Source: Planctomycetaceae bacterium (GTDB taxonomy: Bacteria > Planctomycetota > Phycisphaerae > Phycisphaerales > UBA1924). From it: 64,000 nt of DNA. The notes under the pieces are model-generated. The model had not been told where the DNA came from, made no database searches, and worked only from the letters and a program-made list of their open reading frames with translations. Location of the stretch: NCBI GenBank assembly GCA_027487735.1, contig JAIYDA010000060.1:1-64000 (forward strand). Direction: 5' to 3'. Positions 1 to 10,899 of the stretch are shown piece after piece. A program made the position numbers and the translations under genes. The stretch's first letter is position 1; each line of letters begins with the position of its first letter.

Positions 1-1
1 A

Positions 2-103
2 ATGTTGAAGAAGATCGATGACCTGCTCGGCGCAAGCGCGCCCGAGGCAGAAAAGCCGGCCGATGCCGCCGCGCCAGAGAAAAAGGCCCCTGCCGCGAGC
101 TAA
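2..103 (+). CDS. C-terminal fragment of an unidentified protein (...MLKKIDDLLGASAPEAEKPADAAAPEKKAPAAS*)
   Basis: Open frame from the window edge to TAA at 101-103; too short to assign a family. Confidence 0.4.
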   Translation: MLKKIDDLLGASAPEAEKPADAAAPEKKAPAAS

Positions 104-325
104 TGCCGACACTATCACACTAAGTCATTTCTTCACAAGCATTTAGAAGATGGAAAGGTACTCAGAACCACCGGTTGTGCATTGCATTAGCAGAGTCTTA
201 GCGCACGCAGGCCTTTCCTTCAGGCCTTGTGCCCCGCATCCTCGCTTGCCCGAACCTGATCGCCGCTGGCAACGCCCAATCTCGGCGTGTGCGGCGGTCC
301 ATTCGAGCACGTGGAGTGGCATGGC

Positions 326-1558
326 ATGGCTCAGTTGCATGGGACAACAACTCTTCGCACCGCCAGCGTGCTGGCGATGATCCTCGGCGTAGGTGCCGCT
401 TGGCTCAGCGGTTGCGAGCAGAAGGCACCCGCCCCGGTGGATGCACCGGCAGCCCAGGTTGCGGGCACACCCACCACAACGGGCGGTTCTGTTGGAGCCG
501 CTTCAGGCACCCAAGGCACCACGCCAGCGACGCTGCGCGGGAGCGTTTCCATCGATGGCAGCAGCACCGTCTACCCCGTGACCGAGGCGATCGCGGAGGA
601 GTTTCAGGCTCTGCACAACAACGTGAAGGTGACGGTGGGCGTCTCGGGCACGGGCGGAGGCTTTAAGAAGTTTGTGCGCGCGGAGATCGACATCGCCGAT
701 GCGAGCCGGCCCGTGTCAACGAGCGAGCTGGAGCAGATCAGCGCAGCGGGCATCGAGTTCATCGAGCTGCCCATCGCGTTCGACGCGCTGACGATCGTGG
801 TGAACAAGGCGAACACTTTCGTCGATCAGCTCACGGTTGCCGAGCTCAAGATGATGTGGGAGCCAGCAGCGGAAGGCAAGATCAAGACCTGGAAGCAGAT
901 TCGAAGCACCTGGCCCGACGAGCCGTTCATTCTGTTCGGCGCGGGGAGCGACAGCGGCACGTTTGACTACTTCACTGAGGCAGTCACGGGCAAGGCGAAG
1001 GCAAGCCGCACCGACTATACCGCGAGCGAAAACGACAACACGCTCGTGCAGGGCGTGAGCGGCAACAAGAACGCGCTGGGCTACTTCGGATACGCGTACT
1101 ACTCGCGCAACAAGGACAAGCTCCGCAGCGTGCCCATCGTGAATCTGCAGGGTCAGGCGGTCGCACCAAGCGAGGCGACGGTCATCGACGGCAGCTACAA
1201 CCCGCTGTCGCGTCCGGTGTTCATCTACATCAGCACCAAGAGCTTGAACGAGAAGCCCCAGGTTCGGGCCTTCGTCGAGTTCCTGCTGACTGCGGGGCCC
1301 AAGCTCGTGCGCGAGGTGCAGTACATCCCGCTGCCCGACAGCGCATACGCGGCGGGCCTTGCTCGCCTGAAGGCGATGCAAACGGGCACGGCTTTCGCTG
1401 GGCACAGCGAGACGGGCCTGCACGTTGATGAGCTGTTCAAGCGACCTCTCGTGACGCAGGGCAAGCCCAAGCCTGGCGAGGCACCGACCGCCACGCCAAC
1501 CCCAACCCCAACTCCGACACCGGCACCAGCTCCCACGCCCAGCAAGAGCGGCGGCTAA
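326..1558 (+). CDS. pstS: Phosphate ABC transporter substrate-binding lipoprotein
   Basis: GSVSIDGSSTVYPVTEAIAEEF and GSGTFDYFTE motifs; lipobox-like LSGC; followed by pstC, pstA and pstB. Start chosen at MAQLHG. Confidence 0.92.
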   Translation: MAQLHGTTTLRTASVLAMILGVGAAWLSGCEQKAPAPVDAPAAQVAGTPTTTGGSVGAASGTQGTTPATLRGSVSIDGSSTVYPVTEAIAEEFQALHNNVKVTVGVSGTGGGFKKFVRAEIDIADASRPVSTSELEQISAAGIEFIELPIAFDALTIVVNKANTFVDQLTVAELKMMWEPAAEGKIKTWKQIRSTWPDEPFILFGAGSDSGTFDYFTEAVTGKAKASRTDYTASENDNTLVQGVSGNKNALGYFGYAYYSRNKDKLRSVPIVNLQGQAVAPSEATVIDGSYNPLSRPVFIYISTKSLNEKPQVRAFVEFLLTAGPKLVREVQYIPLPDSAYAAGLARLKAMQTGTAFAGHSETGLHVDELFKRPLVTQGKPKPGEAPTATPTPTPTPTPAPAPTPSKSGG

Positions 1559-1638
1559 GGTCGCGCGGGCGTTCGCTCGCGATGGACGGTGAGCGTTGTT
1601 TTCTCTCGCGGGATTGTCCTTGGCGTGTGAACCCTTGT

Positions 1639-2646
1639 ATGACGCAGCACTCGCAAGGTCGGCAGCCCTCGAACGATCCGTCGCCTGCCTCCACGGGCGA
1701 CGCAGGGGCAACGCAGCCCAAGAGCCAGTCCCCGCCCCCGGCGTTTGCTGGCCGGGTCGCGGTGTCTGCTGGTCGGCGAGCGTTTGAGCGCATTGTCGAG
1801 TCGGGCATGTTCCTCGCTGCGGTGAGCAGCGTTGTCCTCACGGTCGGCATCGTCGCGATGCTGCTGTGGGAGTCCATCGGGTTCTTTCGCGAGGTCAGCC
1901 TGGGTGAGTTTTTGACTGGCACGCGCTGGGCCCCCACCTTCGAGCCCTCGAGCTACGGCATCCTTCCGCTGCTGTGCGGCACGCTGCTGACGTCTGCCGT
2001 TGGGCTCACGGTCGCTGGGCTGGTGGGCACGACGCTGGCGGTGTGGCTGAGTGAGTACGCCAGCTACCGCGTGCGCGAGACGCTCAAGCCCATTCTCGAG
2101 CTGCTTGCGGCGGTGCCCACGGTGGTGTATGGATACTTCGCGTTGCTGTTTGTCACACCTTTGCTGCAGTTGGTCATGCCCAACCTGCCGGGCTCGACGG
2201 CTCTGAGCGCGGGGCTGGTGATTGGCATCATGATCGTGCCCTACGTGGCAAGCCTGACGGAGGACGCGCTCCGCGCCGTGCCCAACTCGCTGCGCGAGGC
2301 GAGCTTTGCGATGGGCGCAACGCGATTCCACACGGCGTGGCGCGTCGTGCTGCCCGCAGCGTTTAGCGGCGTGACGAGCGCGTTCGTGCTCGCCGTCTCT
2401 CGTGCGCTGGGTGAGACGATGATCGTGGCGATTGCCGCGGGCATGCAGCCCCGCCTGACGTTCAACCCGTTGGAGCCGGCGCAGACGATCACCGCGTTCA
2501 TCGTGCAGATCACGGGTGGAGACCTGCCCCGCGGCTCGACCCCCTATCGCGCGATCTTCGCGGCGGGGCTCATGCTGCTGATGCTCACGCTGGTGTTCAA
2601 CATCCTCGGGCACTGGCTGCGCAAGAAGTATCGGGAGGCCTACTAG
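1639..2646 (+). CDS. pstC: Phosphate ABC transporter permease PstC
   Basis: Multi-TM permease with EAA-type loop (LREASFAMGATRFHTAWRVVLPAA) in pst order. Confidence 0.92.
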   Translation: MTQHSQGRQPSNDPSPASTGDAGATQPKSQSPPPAFAGRVAVSAGRRAFERIVESGMFLAAVSSVVLTVGIVAMLLWESIGFFREVSLGEFLTGTRWAPTFEPSSYGILPLLCGTLLTSAVGLTVAGLVGTTLAVWLSEYASYRVRETLKPILELLAAVPTVVYGYFALLFVTPLLQLVMPNLPGSTALSAGLVIGIMIVPYVASLTEDALRAVPNSLREASFAMGATRFHTAWRVVLPAAFSGVTSAFVLAVSRALGETMIVAIAAGMQPRLTFNPLEPAQTITAFIVQITGGDLPRGSTPYRAIFAAGLMLLMLTLVFNILGHWLRKKYREAY

Positions 2647-3621
2647 ATGTCCGCTGCAACCGCCAACCCGAAGCCCGTGGCATGGCTCAGCGATGCCGAG
2701 GCGGCTCGCCTGAAGCGGCAGCGCACGGCGGACTGGCTCTTTGCGGGGCTTGGGGCCGTGCTGCTCGTGCTCACGCTGGGCGTGCTCGTCGCGCTCATTG
2801 GCTCGCTGGCGCACGATGGTGCGCCGCGGTTTACGAAGGCCTTTCTCGAAGGAACCAACTCGCGCTTCGCGGAGCGGGCGGGCATTCGCGTGTCGCTCAT
2901 TGGCACGGTGCTCGTCATGCTTGTGACAGCCGTCACGGCGGTGCCCCTGGGCGTGGCGGCGGGAGTTTATCTCGAGGAGTACGCCCGCAAGAACAGGCTC
3001 ACGTCGATCATTGAGATCAACACCGCGAACCTCGCGGGCGTGCCCAGCATCATCTGGGGGCTCATCGCTCTGGGCGTGTTTGTGTATTACTTGGGCTGGG
3101 GTCGCAGCGTTCTGACTGCGGGGCTCACGCTGGGGTTGCTGGTGCTGCCCATCATCATCGTGAGCACGCGCGAGGCGATTCGTGCGGTGCCACAGGGGAT
3201 TCGCGAGGCGAGCTTTGCGTGCGGCGCAACCAAACTGCAGACGGTGTGGCACCACATTCTGCCCTACTCCCTCAGCGGCGTGCTCACGGGCAGCATCATC
3301 GCGCTCTCTCGCGCGATCGGCGAGACGGCTCCGCTCATCACCATCGGCGCACTGACGTTTGTCACCACCGCACCGCCCATGCCCGGCGCTGCGATCTATG
3401 ACGACAACGGCGTGCTGACGGGCCGCCACGGGCCCTTTGACTGGCTCATGAGCCAGTTCACGGTGCTGCCCATCCAGATGTATCAGTGGGTGAGCAGGCC
3501 CGAAGCCGAGTTCAAGCCCAACGCGGCGGCGGCGGGCCTGCTGCTGATCGTGCTGACCTTGGGCATGAACGCGGTCGCGATCGTGCTGCGGTATCGCCTA
3601 CGAAAGAGGATTCAATGGTGA
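2647..3621 (+). CDS. pstA: Phosphate ABC transporter permease PstA
   Basis: Permease with EAA loop ([31 protein letters not shown]) between pstC and pstB. Confidence 0.92.
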   Translation: MSAATANPKPVAWLSDAEAARLKRQRTADWLFAGLGAVLLVLTLGVLVALIGSLAHDGAPRFTKAFLEGTNSRFAERAGIRVSLIGTVLVMLVTAVTAVPLGVAAGVYLEEYARKNRLTSIIEINTANLAGVPSIIWGLIALGVFVYYLGWGRSVLTAGLTLGLLVLPIIIVSTREAIRAVPQGIREASFACGATKLQTVWHHILPYSLSGVLTGSIIALSRAIGETAPLITIGALTFVTTAPPMPGAAIYDDNGVLTGRHGPFDWLMSQFTVLPIQMYQWVSRPEAEFKPNAAAAGLLLIVLTLGMNAVAIVLRYRLRKRIQW

Positions 3622-4556
3622 ACGCATCGACACCCGCTGGCAGCGAATCTTCGCGCCCCGCTCCATCGACCCCGCAGCAGCGTCTGGATACGCTCCCTTC
3701 GATGCAGCAGCGGACAGGCAGCAACGCGCGTGGAGGGCATGACTCGGGCGGCTTGCCGAAGGGCGAGGGCAGCGCGAGCGATGCTTCGCAGTTGCCCGCA
3801 CGCAAGGCTCTCGTGCAAGACCTGAACTTTTTCTACGGCAGCTTTCAGGCCCTCAAGAACATCAACCTGCCCGTGTACGACAAGCGCATCACCGCGCTCA
3901 TTGGCCCCAGCGGCTGCGGCAAAAGCACGCTGCTGCGATGCTTCAACCGCATGCACGACCTTTACCGCGACAGCCGGTATGAGGGACGCATCCTGCTCTC
4001 GCCCGAGGGCGTCAACCTCATCGGCCCGGAGATGGACCCGATCGCCGCGCGCCTGCGCGTGGGCATGGTGTTTCAGAAGCCCAACCCCTTCCCCAAGAGC
4101 ATCTTCGAGAACGTGGCGTATGGCCCGCGCCTGCGCGGCATGAGCAAGAAGAGCGACCTCGAAGCAGAGGTGGAGAAGGCCCTGCGCGGAGCTGCGCTCT
4201 GGGAAGAAACCAAGGACCGCCTGCAATCCAACGCCATGAAGCTGTCGGGCGGTCAGCAGCAGCGCGTGTGCATCGCGCGGGCACTTGCCACCACGCCCGA
4301 GGTCGTGCTGTTTGATGAGCCCACCAGCGCTCTCGACCCGATCGCGACGCAGCGCATCGAGGAGCTGATGCGAGAGCTCTGCGAGCGCATGACGATCGTC
4401 GTCGTGACGCACAACATGCACCAGGCAAGCCGGGTGAGCCACTTCACGGCGTTTATGTACCTGGGCGAGCTGGTGGAGTTTAACCCCACGTCCAAGGTCT
4501 TCCAGAACCCCGACAAGAAGCTGACGGAAGATTACATCACGGGACGATTTGGTTGA
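3615..4556 (+). CDS. pstB: Phosphate ABC transporter ATP-binding protein PstB
   Basis: Walker [10 protein letters not shown], signature LSGGQQQR, Walker [14 protein letters not shown]; PstB-type FNRMHDLY. Confidence 0.95.
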   Translation: MVNASTPAGSESSRPAPSTPQQRLDTLPSMQQRTGSNARGGHDSGGLPKGEGSASDASQLPARKALVQDLNFFYGSFQALKNINLPVYDKRITALIGPSGCGKSTLLRCFNRMHDLYRDSRYEGRILLSPEGVNLIGPEMDPIAARLRVGMVFQKPNPFPKSIFENVAYGPRLRGMSKKSDLEAEVEKALRGAALWEETKDRLQSNAMKLSGGQQQRVCIARALATTPEVVLFDEPTSALDPIATQRIEELMRELCERMTIVVVTHNMHQASRVSHFTAFMYLGELVEFNPTSKVFQNPDKKLTEDYITGRFG

Positions 4557-4744
4557 CGAGCGCGTGGAGTTGAGTCGCGTTGGGTTGAGGGGCACGTTGG
4601 GTTGGGGCAGGCCCGGTGCGGGCCAGGGGGCAAGCCAAGAGGGTTCCGCCTGGCCCGGCTGACGTTTGCGGGCCGGTTTCTGGCCCACCAATCTCGCCCG
4701 TCAACTGGCTCGCCCGCCCCGGGGCGAGCTATCATTGGCCCCCT

Positions 4745-5641
4745 ATGGCAAAGACACGCGAGATCAAGAAGCGCATCAAGGCTGTCGGCAACATCCGCCG
4801 CATCACCAAGACGATGCAGATGATCGCTACCAGCAAGTTCGCACGTGCCCAGCAGGCGAGCGTTGCGAGCAAGCCCTACACGCAGACGCTGTTCGAGCTC
4901 GTCTCGCAGCTTGCCAGCAGCCTGCCCAGCGAGGCAGGGGCCGAGGCAGCCCACCCGCTGCTCGCTGCCAATCGCAAGCTCACTGCGGACGCCAAGGACC
5001 TCACGCTCGTCATCACGAGCGACCGTGGCCTGTGCGGGCCCTACAACGGCTCGATCCTGCGCACCGCGATGCAGCTCTTCAAGGCGACGCCCAGCACGAA
5101 GGCGGGGCTCATCGAGGTGAGCGGCAAGAAGGGGCAGGGGTTCTTCAAGTTTGCGAACGTGCCCGTGAGCACGATGCACGCGCTGGGCGACAAGCCAACG
5201 TTCGACACCATCCGCGCGATGGCGCAGGAGTACACCCGCATGTTCCTCGCGGGCGAGGTGGCGACGGTCCGCGTCGTATCGATGAAGTACATCACCGCGG
5301 GCAAGCAGGTTCCCACCGTCATGCAGCTTCTTCCCTTTGAGCCCCCGGCGGCCAAGGCGAGCGACTCGCAGGGCGGACCCAACCAGCTGTACGAGTTTGA
5401 CCCGAGCCCGCGCGAGCTGCTGGACAGCCTGCTGCCCGCCGCCGTCAACGCGCTGCTGTTCCAGGCGGTGAACGACGCGATCGTGAGCGAGCACATCGCC
5501 CGCATGGTGGCGATGAAGAGCGCAACCGACAACGCGGGCAAGGCGGGCAAGCGGCTGACGCGCGTGTACAACCGCGCTCGCCAGGCGCAGATCACGACGG
5601 AGCTGACCGAGATCATCAGCGGTGCAGCGGCCCTTGAGTAA
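4745..5641 (+). CDS. atpG: F1 ATP synthase gamma subunit
   Basis: N-term MAKTREIKKRIKAVGNIRRITKTMQMIATSKF; TSDRGLCGPYN; C-term NRARQAQITTELTEIISGAAALE. Confidence 0.95.
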   Translation: MAKTREIKKRIKAVGNIRRITKTMQMIATSKFARAQQASVASKPYTQTLFELVSQLASSLPSEAGAEAAHPLLAANRKLTADAKDLTLVITSDRGLCGPYNGSILRTAMQLFKATPSTKAGLIEVSGKKGQGFFKFANVPVSTMHALGDKPTFDTIRAMAQEYTRMFLAGEVATVRVVSMKYITAGKQVPTVMQLLPFEPPAAKASDSQGGPNQLYEFDPSPRELLDSLLPAAVNALLFQAVNDAIVSEHIARMVAMKSATDNAGKAGKRLTRVYNRARQAQITTELTEIISGAAALE

Positions 5642-5688
5642 GCGCCGGCACGCTCGCGAAGTGCGAGAGCGAACCAGCCCAACGAAAC

Positions 5689-5725
5689 AGCCCAGCAAGC
5701 GTGCTTGCTGGGCTTTCTTGTTTTT
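5689..5725 (+). terminator. Rho-independent terminator after atpG
   Basis: agcccagcaagc-gt-gcttgctgggct perfect stem followed by ttcttgttttt. Confidence 0.85.
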
Positions 5726-5782
5726 GCTGGACTTACGAAGAGTTGGGCCTTTGCCCCAAGGCACTTCACCTCGGACACTCGC

Positions 5783-6538
5783 TTACGGGCCGACGGGTGC
5801 GCCTTGCTGGCTCGTGCCATCGGGCGACAGCGAGGGAGCAGGGGTCGCTGCGCCAGGCGCGAGCATGGGACCGGGCAGCTCGCCACCACGGGGCGTTGCG
5901 CCGCCGGTTTGCGAGGAGGGCTGCTGCTCGCTGGGCGGCTTGCGCAGCGTGATGGTGTGCATGATGCCCTTGGCATTCTGCACGAGCACCGTGCCCGCAT
6001 CGACATTGATCGACACGATGAGCCACCCCGGCGCGGCCTCTTGGCCCGGCTTGCGGAGCTTGCCGCCCAGCACGGCACGCGCGTTGGCGTTGGCAACTTC
6101 GGGCGTCACGACGCCGCGCGTTGCCAGTCGCATCACGCTCGTCAGCTGGACGTTGGACGGAAAAGCTGGGTCTTCCGACGCCTGGGCGGACTGGCTCGCG
6201 ACCGGACGCGCCTGCGTGGGGCGCTGATTCGTCGTGCGCGTCGCGCCCGTGCCGATGGGTGACTGCGCGATCGTGATGCCGCCGATGCGGTCACGTAGGG
6301 TCGCCCAATCGCTTGCGCTCATGATGTCAAAGCCGTCGGTGCTCGCGGTTGCGGGCGTGCCACCGGCTCCGGGAGGCGCTGCCACGGGCATGTCGGGCAT
6401 GCCACCACGCATCGAGGGGCCCTTGCCCCCCGCAAAGTGCGACGTGAGGAAGATGCCCGAAGAAGGCAGAATAAACAGCGACACGGCGAGCGCCTGCCAG
6501 GGCAGCGAGGCGAGCTTTTGTGCAAGAGGACTGGTCAT
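5783..6538 (-). CDS. Membrane-anchored PilP/GspC-like component of the pilus/secretion operon (tentative)
   Basis: N-terminal TM plus C-terminal region (GWLIVSINVDAGTVLVQNAKGIMHTITL); last gene of the pilO/pilM-like run. Confidence 0.5.
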   Translation of the reverse strand: MTSPLAQKLASLPWQALAVSLFILPSSGIFLTSHFAGGKGPSMRGGMPDMPVAAPPGAGGTPATASTDGFDIMSASDWATLRDRIGGITIAQSPIGTGATRTTNQRPTQARPVASQSAQASEDPAFPSNVQLTSVMRLATRGVVTPEVANANARAVLGGKLRKPGQEAAPGWLIVSINVDAGTVLVQNAKGIMHTITLRKPPSEQQPSSQTGGATPRGGELPGPMLAPGAATPAPSLSPDGTSQQGAPVGP

Positions 6539-7329
6539 GGGCGAGGGCCTCCATCGGGCATGAGGGGGGGCGGGCCTTGGGGAATGTCAGAACCTGGACC
6601 ACCGGGCCCACCTTGGCCCGCAGCGCCAGCCTTCGGGGCAAGCAGCTTCAGGTGCCAGGTCTCGAGGCTGAGCTCGACGCTCCCTTGATCCGTACCCGAC
6701 GCCACGATGCGGAAGTTGCCGATGCGCGTGGCGCCGAGGTGGTGCTGGACAGCATCGACGAATCGCACGATGTTCTGATAGGTGCCCGTGGCACCGAGGC
6801 GGAATCCATGCATTTCCGCCGCGTAGCCGCTGCGCTGCAGTTCGCCCGCTGCGCCCGTGACGATCGCGCCGCGCCGGCCCTGGGGGCCCGTCGCTCCGGC
6901 GGAGAGTCCTGCGGTGGCGCTTGCACCAGCAACCGTGCGTGGGCTGCCGACCGGGTCGATGCGGTCGAGCCGCACGCCCAGCTCGTCGGCGGTTTGCACG
7001 AGCGCGTCGTAGAGCTCAGTCACGTTCTCGGCAGGCTTGGTCCACTCGGTGGCGGCATCGACGTATCTGGTCACTTGGAGCAATCGCTGCTCCGACTGCG
7101 GCTTGCCCGACACCACTTCGGCTCCGCCCGCGACCTTCCCTGTGAGCGTGGCCGTTGCCGCCTTGTCGCTCACGGCTCGGGCTTCGAGCGGACGCACGCC
7201 AAAGTACCACGCGGCACAGCACAGCAGCGTGAGGCCGACGGTCTGCGTCGCTCGCTTCTGCACCGGGATGGCGATGTTCACAGTGCCTGCGGAAAGGTGC
7301 GCCTTCGGCGCGATCTTTGGCGTACTCAT
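6535..7329 (-). CDS. PilO-like assembly protein
   Basis: Single N-terminal TM followed by coiled/ferredoxin-like region, directly after the PilM/N-like gene, 4-bp overlap. Confidence 0.6.
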   Translation of the reverse strand: MSTPKIAPKAHLSAGTVNIAIPVQKRATQTVGLTLLCCAAWYFGVRPLEARAVSDKAATATLTGKVAGGAEVVSGKPQSEQRLLQVTRYVDAATEWTKPAENVTELYDALVQTADELGVRLDRIDPVGSPRTVAGASATAGLSAGATGPQGRRGAIVTGAAGELQRSGYAAEMHGFRLGATGTYQNIVRFVDAVQHHLGATRIGNFRIVASGTDQGSVELSLETWHLKLLAPKAGAAGQGGPGGPGSDIPQGPPPLMPDGGPRP

Positions 7330-9257
7330 GGCGTCACTCCTGGCACGGTTGCGGGCGATGGTGCGTCGAGCGAGGGGGCCTCAACGGGCATCGACGACTC
7401 GATCACGGCAGAGCTCACGCCCTCCATGCCTGCCCCAGCCTCCGCGAGGTTGTCTGCGCTCTCACCCTCGTCTGCGAGTTGCACGTCCGGAGGCAGCGGC
7501 TTCGCCGCCTTGAGCTCGACGCTCACCACGAACTCGCGCGCCCCGCGACCGCCCGACTCGATGCGGTTGGTCACGATGCGAGCCGAGACAACAAGGGGCG
7601 ACTTCTCGAGGTACTGCAGCAGCGACGCAACACCATCACGCGGGCGCGGCGCATCGGGCGGCGCGCCTTGCGCTGGCGGAGGAGCGCTTGTCGCCAAGGC
7701 CCTGCCGCGCAGCGTCAGGACCGTGGCGTTCTCGCGCTCGTTGGACGCGGAGTCAAAGGAGATGTCCGCGAGTTCCAGGCCCTCGATGCCGTGCTCGCCG
7801 ATCATCGCCAGCACGCCCACCCAGTCGGGAACATCGCCCAGACCATTGGTGAGCAGCGTGCGCACCTGTGTGGCCCGACCGGCGATCGTCGCAAGGTCGC
7901 GCTGCGTCTTCTCCGCGGTGACAACCTCGCTCACGCGAGACTGCAGCGCACCTGCTTGCTGACGAGCGACGCGGCTCGTCGAGAACGCCTGCCACGCCAT
8001 GAAACCCAGCGCGAGCATCGCCGCGCCTGCGCCGGCTCGCATCGCAACACCGAGGCGGATGTCGTTGCGGCGAACCTCCTCGCACGCCGGCACGAGCCAG
8101 AGCTCCGAGGCATCGAGCATCGACGCGGCAACGGGCAGGTCGCCCACCATGTCCTCAGCGACGGCAGTCGCGACCGCGACGTTGGCACTCTGCAGGGGCC
8201 TCTCGAGCTGCGCGCTGAGCGTCTCGACGAAGCCCGGGATGCTCGCACCAGGACCGTCGATGATGACGTTGCTTCGGTCGAGATCGACCTCGCTCATGCC
8301 GAACCGCAGCGTCTGACGAATCTCGACGATGCAGCGCTGCAGGGCGGGCTGCATGAGCGGCAGGGCATGCTCACCCCGCAGGTTGTGCGTCGCATCGAGC
8401 ACCTGATTCTCGGAGGGAATACCGACCGTGAACAGCGTTCGCGCGGCTGTCTCGCGGGTGAAGTCGTCGCCAACGTTTGCGTTCTTTGCGCTGCGGTGCA
8501 GGGCCTCGGTGAGCAGGCCATACCCAGCGTCGGTGCAGCGAGAGAAGAGCAGTTGCCCGTTCGCCCAGCCCATGAGCGTCATCGTCTGCTCGCAGACGTG
8601 CACGCGCACGACCGGCACGTTGCCCGTGCTGTCACCCGCGCGCAGGCCCTTGACGAGCAACCCGGCCCGAGCGGGAAGGATGGCATACACCCGCACGCCC
8701 ACGCGCTCCATGCAGCGGGCAATGACGTCGCAGCACTCGTTGCTCTCTGCCAGCGTGAGCATGAGCGTGGACTTTGCCCCATCGCCCTTGGGCTCCTTGA
8801 CGGCCGCCGGCTTGGTGTTCTCACTGGGGGCAGCCTGCTCCGAAGGCGCCTGATCGCGCGCCCGCTCGCCCTGCGCTGCGCCAGGGCGACCAGAAAAGCT
8901 GCGTACTGGGACCGCTCGCATCTGCCACCCGCCCGGCATGGGTGCAACCGTTTGCCGCAGGTTCAGCATCGCCGCGTTCTTCGCCACGCTGCCTGTTGAG
9001 GGCGCGACATAGATATCGGCGAAGGAACTTGGGCTGTGGAAGACCACCATCGCGGGCGTACCCGGGCGCACCTGCAAATCTCGCAGCAGCGAGCGCAGCG
9101 CGTCGTCCAGCGGGCGCAGCCCGGCCCGCCACAATGCGTCCAGCCCTTCACTGGGAACAAAGCGCCGGTCCGAGCGAACAAGCTCGCCGCCGCTGCACAC
9201 GCCGATGCGCACGGCATTGTCGCCCAGGCTGATGATGAGTGTCTCTTTCTTGAGCAC
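7326..9257 (-). CDS. PilM/GspL-like actin-fold ATPase fused to a PilN-like membrane domain
   Basis: 643 aa; N-term MLKKETLIISLGDNAVRIGVCSGGELV; internal VIIDGPGASIPGFVETLSAQLERPLQSANVA; one C-terminal TM then PilN-like segment. Confidence 0.65.
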   Translation of the reverse strand: MLKKETLIISLGDNAVRIGVCSGGELVRSDRRFVPSEGLDALWRAGLRPLDDALRSLLRDLQVRPGTPAMVVFHSPSSFADIYVAPSTGSVAKNAAMLNLRQTVAPMPGGWQMRAVPVRSFSGRPGAAQGERARDQAPSEQAAPSENTKPAAVKEPKGDGAKSTLMLTLAESNECCDVIARCMERVGVRVYAILPARAGLLVKGLRAGDSTGNVPVVRVHVCEQTMTLMGWANGQLLFSRCTDAGYGLLTEALHRSAKNANVGDDFTRETAARTLFTVGIPSENQVLDATHNLRGEHALPLMQPALQRCIVEIRQTLRFGMSEVDLDRSNVIIDGPGASIPGFVETLSAQLERPLQSANVAVATAVAEDMVGDLPVAASMLDASELWLVPACEEVRRNDIRLGVAMRAGAGAAMLALGFMAWQAFSTSRVARQQAGALQSRVSEVVTAEKTQRDLATIAGRATQVRTLLTNGLGDVPDWVGVLAMIGEHGIEGLELADISFDSASNERENATVLTLRGRALATSAPPPAQGAPPDAPRPRDGVASLLQYLEKSPLVVSARIVTNRIESGGRGAREFVVSVELKAAKPLPPDVQLADEGESADNLAEAGAGMEGVSSAVIESSMPVEAPSLDAPSPATVPGVTP

Positions 9258-9516
9258 GCTGCGCCTCTCTCGTTGTCAGATCCTTGCCTCCGCCCGGCGA
9301 TGGGCCGTGGCGGTTCGTTGGCTCATCGGCATCCTCGCAGCATCGCTTGCCCGCAACTGCGAACCGGAATGGGTGAGGTGGCGTCACAGACTGCGTAGAC
9401 GGACCGCGTGCTACCCCCGCCCGATGCGCAAGCTACGTCCACCCGCCGCGAAGCACATGCGAGCCTGGCACCGAGAGGCTCGTGCCCTGCACCGACCACG
9501 CAGTCAGTCAGTACGA

Positions 9517-9882
9517 TCAGTTGAAATCAAGTTCGAGCGCGACGCGACGCGTCGCCCGCGAGTGCACCCCGTCGACGCGCACCGTGCCCGCAGCACCAAC
9601 GCTGGGAGAGCTGATCCACACCGTCTGCCCGCCACCCGGCAGCGTGACAACGGTGCCGTTCGGTGGGCACGCCTTGCCCAGCGACGCTTGCCGCATCGCA
9701 ACCATGGAGCCGGCATCAGCCGCGAACACCGCGCGAACACCCTCCAGGCGAGCGATGTCAGCGTTCGACGACGTGGCACCAGCGCTCACCACGCCCAGCA
9801 CCAGCACGTTCATCATCGCGATGATGATGACCATGAGCGCAATCACCATGCCGCGAGATCGCTTCGTTTGGACGCACTTCAT
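9517..9882 (-). CDS. PilX/GspK-like minor pilin component
   Basis: RGMVIALMVIIIAMMNVLVLGVV hydrophobic N-terminus; overlaps the end of the GspJ-like gene. Confidence 0.5.
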   Translation of the reverse strand: MKCVQTKRSRGMVIALMVIIIAMMNVLVLGVVSAGATSSNADIARLEGVRAVFAADAGSMVAMRQASLGKACPPNGTVVTLPGGGQTVWISSPSVGAAGTVRVDGVHSRATRRVALELDFN

Positions 9883-10397
9883 GGTGCCACCATCCTTGCT
9901 CGCGGCACAGCGGCCGTCGCGAGCGTGAGACCACCCACGCGCAGCTCAACCTCAAATCGCTGCGTCGACGCAGGCGTCAGGCGCGTGTCGGTCCGCCCAT
10001 CTTGTCCGATGTACCGCACCACGAACGACTCGACGCCATCCACCAGCGGAGCCCGCACGCCAGCATCGTCGTGCACAAACAGCGTGTCACCGTCAAGCTC
10101 GAGTCCGCGCCCGCTCTGGAAACGCACCGCATCGACATCGGCGGTTTGGAGGAGCATCGCGCCCGTGGTCGGGTTCACCTCTCCCTCGCGCAGCTCCCGC
10201 GTGATGCGGTCGATCGCGTAGGTGCATCGGTCAATCGTGCGGGCCGCTGCGGTCGCGCTCGCAAGCCCACTCGCAGACGTGTGCAGCAGCGGAAAGGCGA
10301 GTGCCGCGATGACCCCCACCACCATGATGGCGATGAGTGCCTCAAGCAGCGTGAAAGCCCTGGTGCGAGCGAGATGGAGCGGGGTGGTGTTCCGCAT
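9879..10397 (-). CDS. Prepilin-like protein (GspJ-like)
   Basis: Prepilin N-methylation motif AFTLLEALIAIMVVGVIAALAFPLL. Confidence 0.75.
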   Translation of the reverse strand: MRNTTPLHLARTRAFTLLEALIAIMVVGVIAALAFPLLHTSASGLASATAAARTIDRCTYAIDRITRELREGEVNPTTGAMLLQTADVDAVRFQSGRGLELDGDTLFVHDDAGVRAPLVDGVESFVVRYIGQDGRTDTRLTPASTQRFEVELRVGGLTLATAAVPRARMVAP

Positions 10398-10401
10398 GGC
10401 G

Positions 10402-10899
10402 TTAGATGCCCCCCACCATCGTCGAGACGGGCACGCTGCGATCAGCACCCGACGGATCGCGGAAGTTCACCGTCACCGTGACGATGCGGTAGTTATTCTG
10501 CATCGGGTCGGCATGCACAACGCCAGTCGGATCGACGAGCCCGCCCACGCTGAGCGTCCAAGTGTGCCCCGCTGCTTCATAAGGTGCCGAAAGCAGCGCG
10601 AGGCGAGCCCGAAGCCCAGTCACCGCCGTATCGACATACGCCGTGCCATCCGCAAACGCGGGCAGGCCAAGCCCGGGCGTGCTGCTGCTCGCGTCCGCGA
10701 GCACATGCTCCAGCACTGCCTGCGCAAGCGAGGTGGCCCGCGCGATATCGAGCGAGAGCTCTCGCTGCTGCGACGCGCGATCGAGAAACGCCACACTCGC
10801 GGGCACCGCAATCGCGAGTGCGACGATGATGACGACGCACTCCACGAGCGAGAACCCGCGACGAGCCTTCGAACGCTGTTCGGCACGGTTCGTGCTCAT
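10402..10899 (-). CDS. Prepilin-like protein (GspI-like)
   Basis: Prepilin motif RRGFSLVECVVIIVALAIAVPASVAFL. Confidence 0.75.
   Translation of the reverse strand: MSTNRAEQRSKARRGFSLVECVVIIVALAIAVPASVAFLDRASQQRELSLDIARATSLAQAVLEHVLADASSSTPGLGLPAFADGTAYVDTAVTGLRARLALLSAPYEAAGHTWTLSVGGLVDPTGVVHADPMQNNYRIVTVTVNFRDPSGADRSVPVSTMVGGI

Noticed and set aside
1555-3429. 624-aa minus-strand ORF opposite pstC/pstA
   Set aside because: Shadow ORF of GC-rich coding sequence; composition biased to Arg/His/Gln, and the plus strand has clear pst genes.
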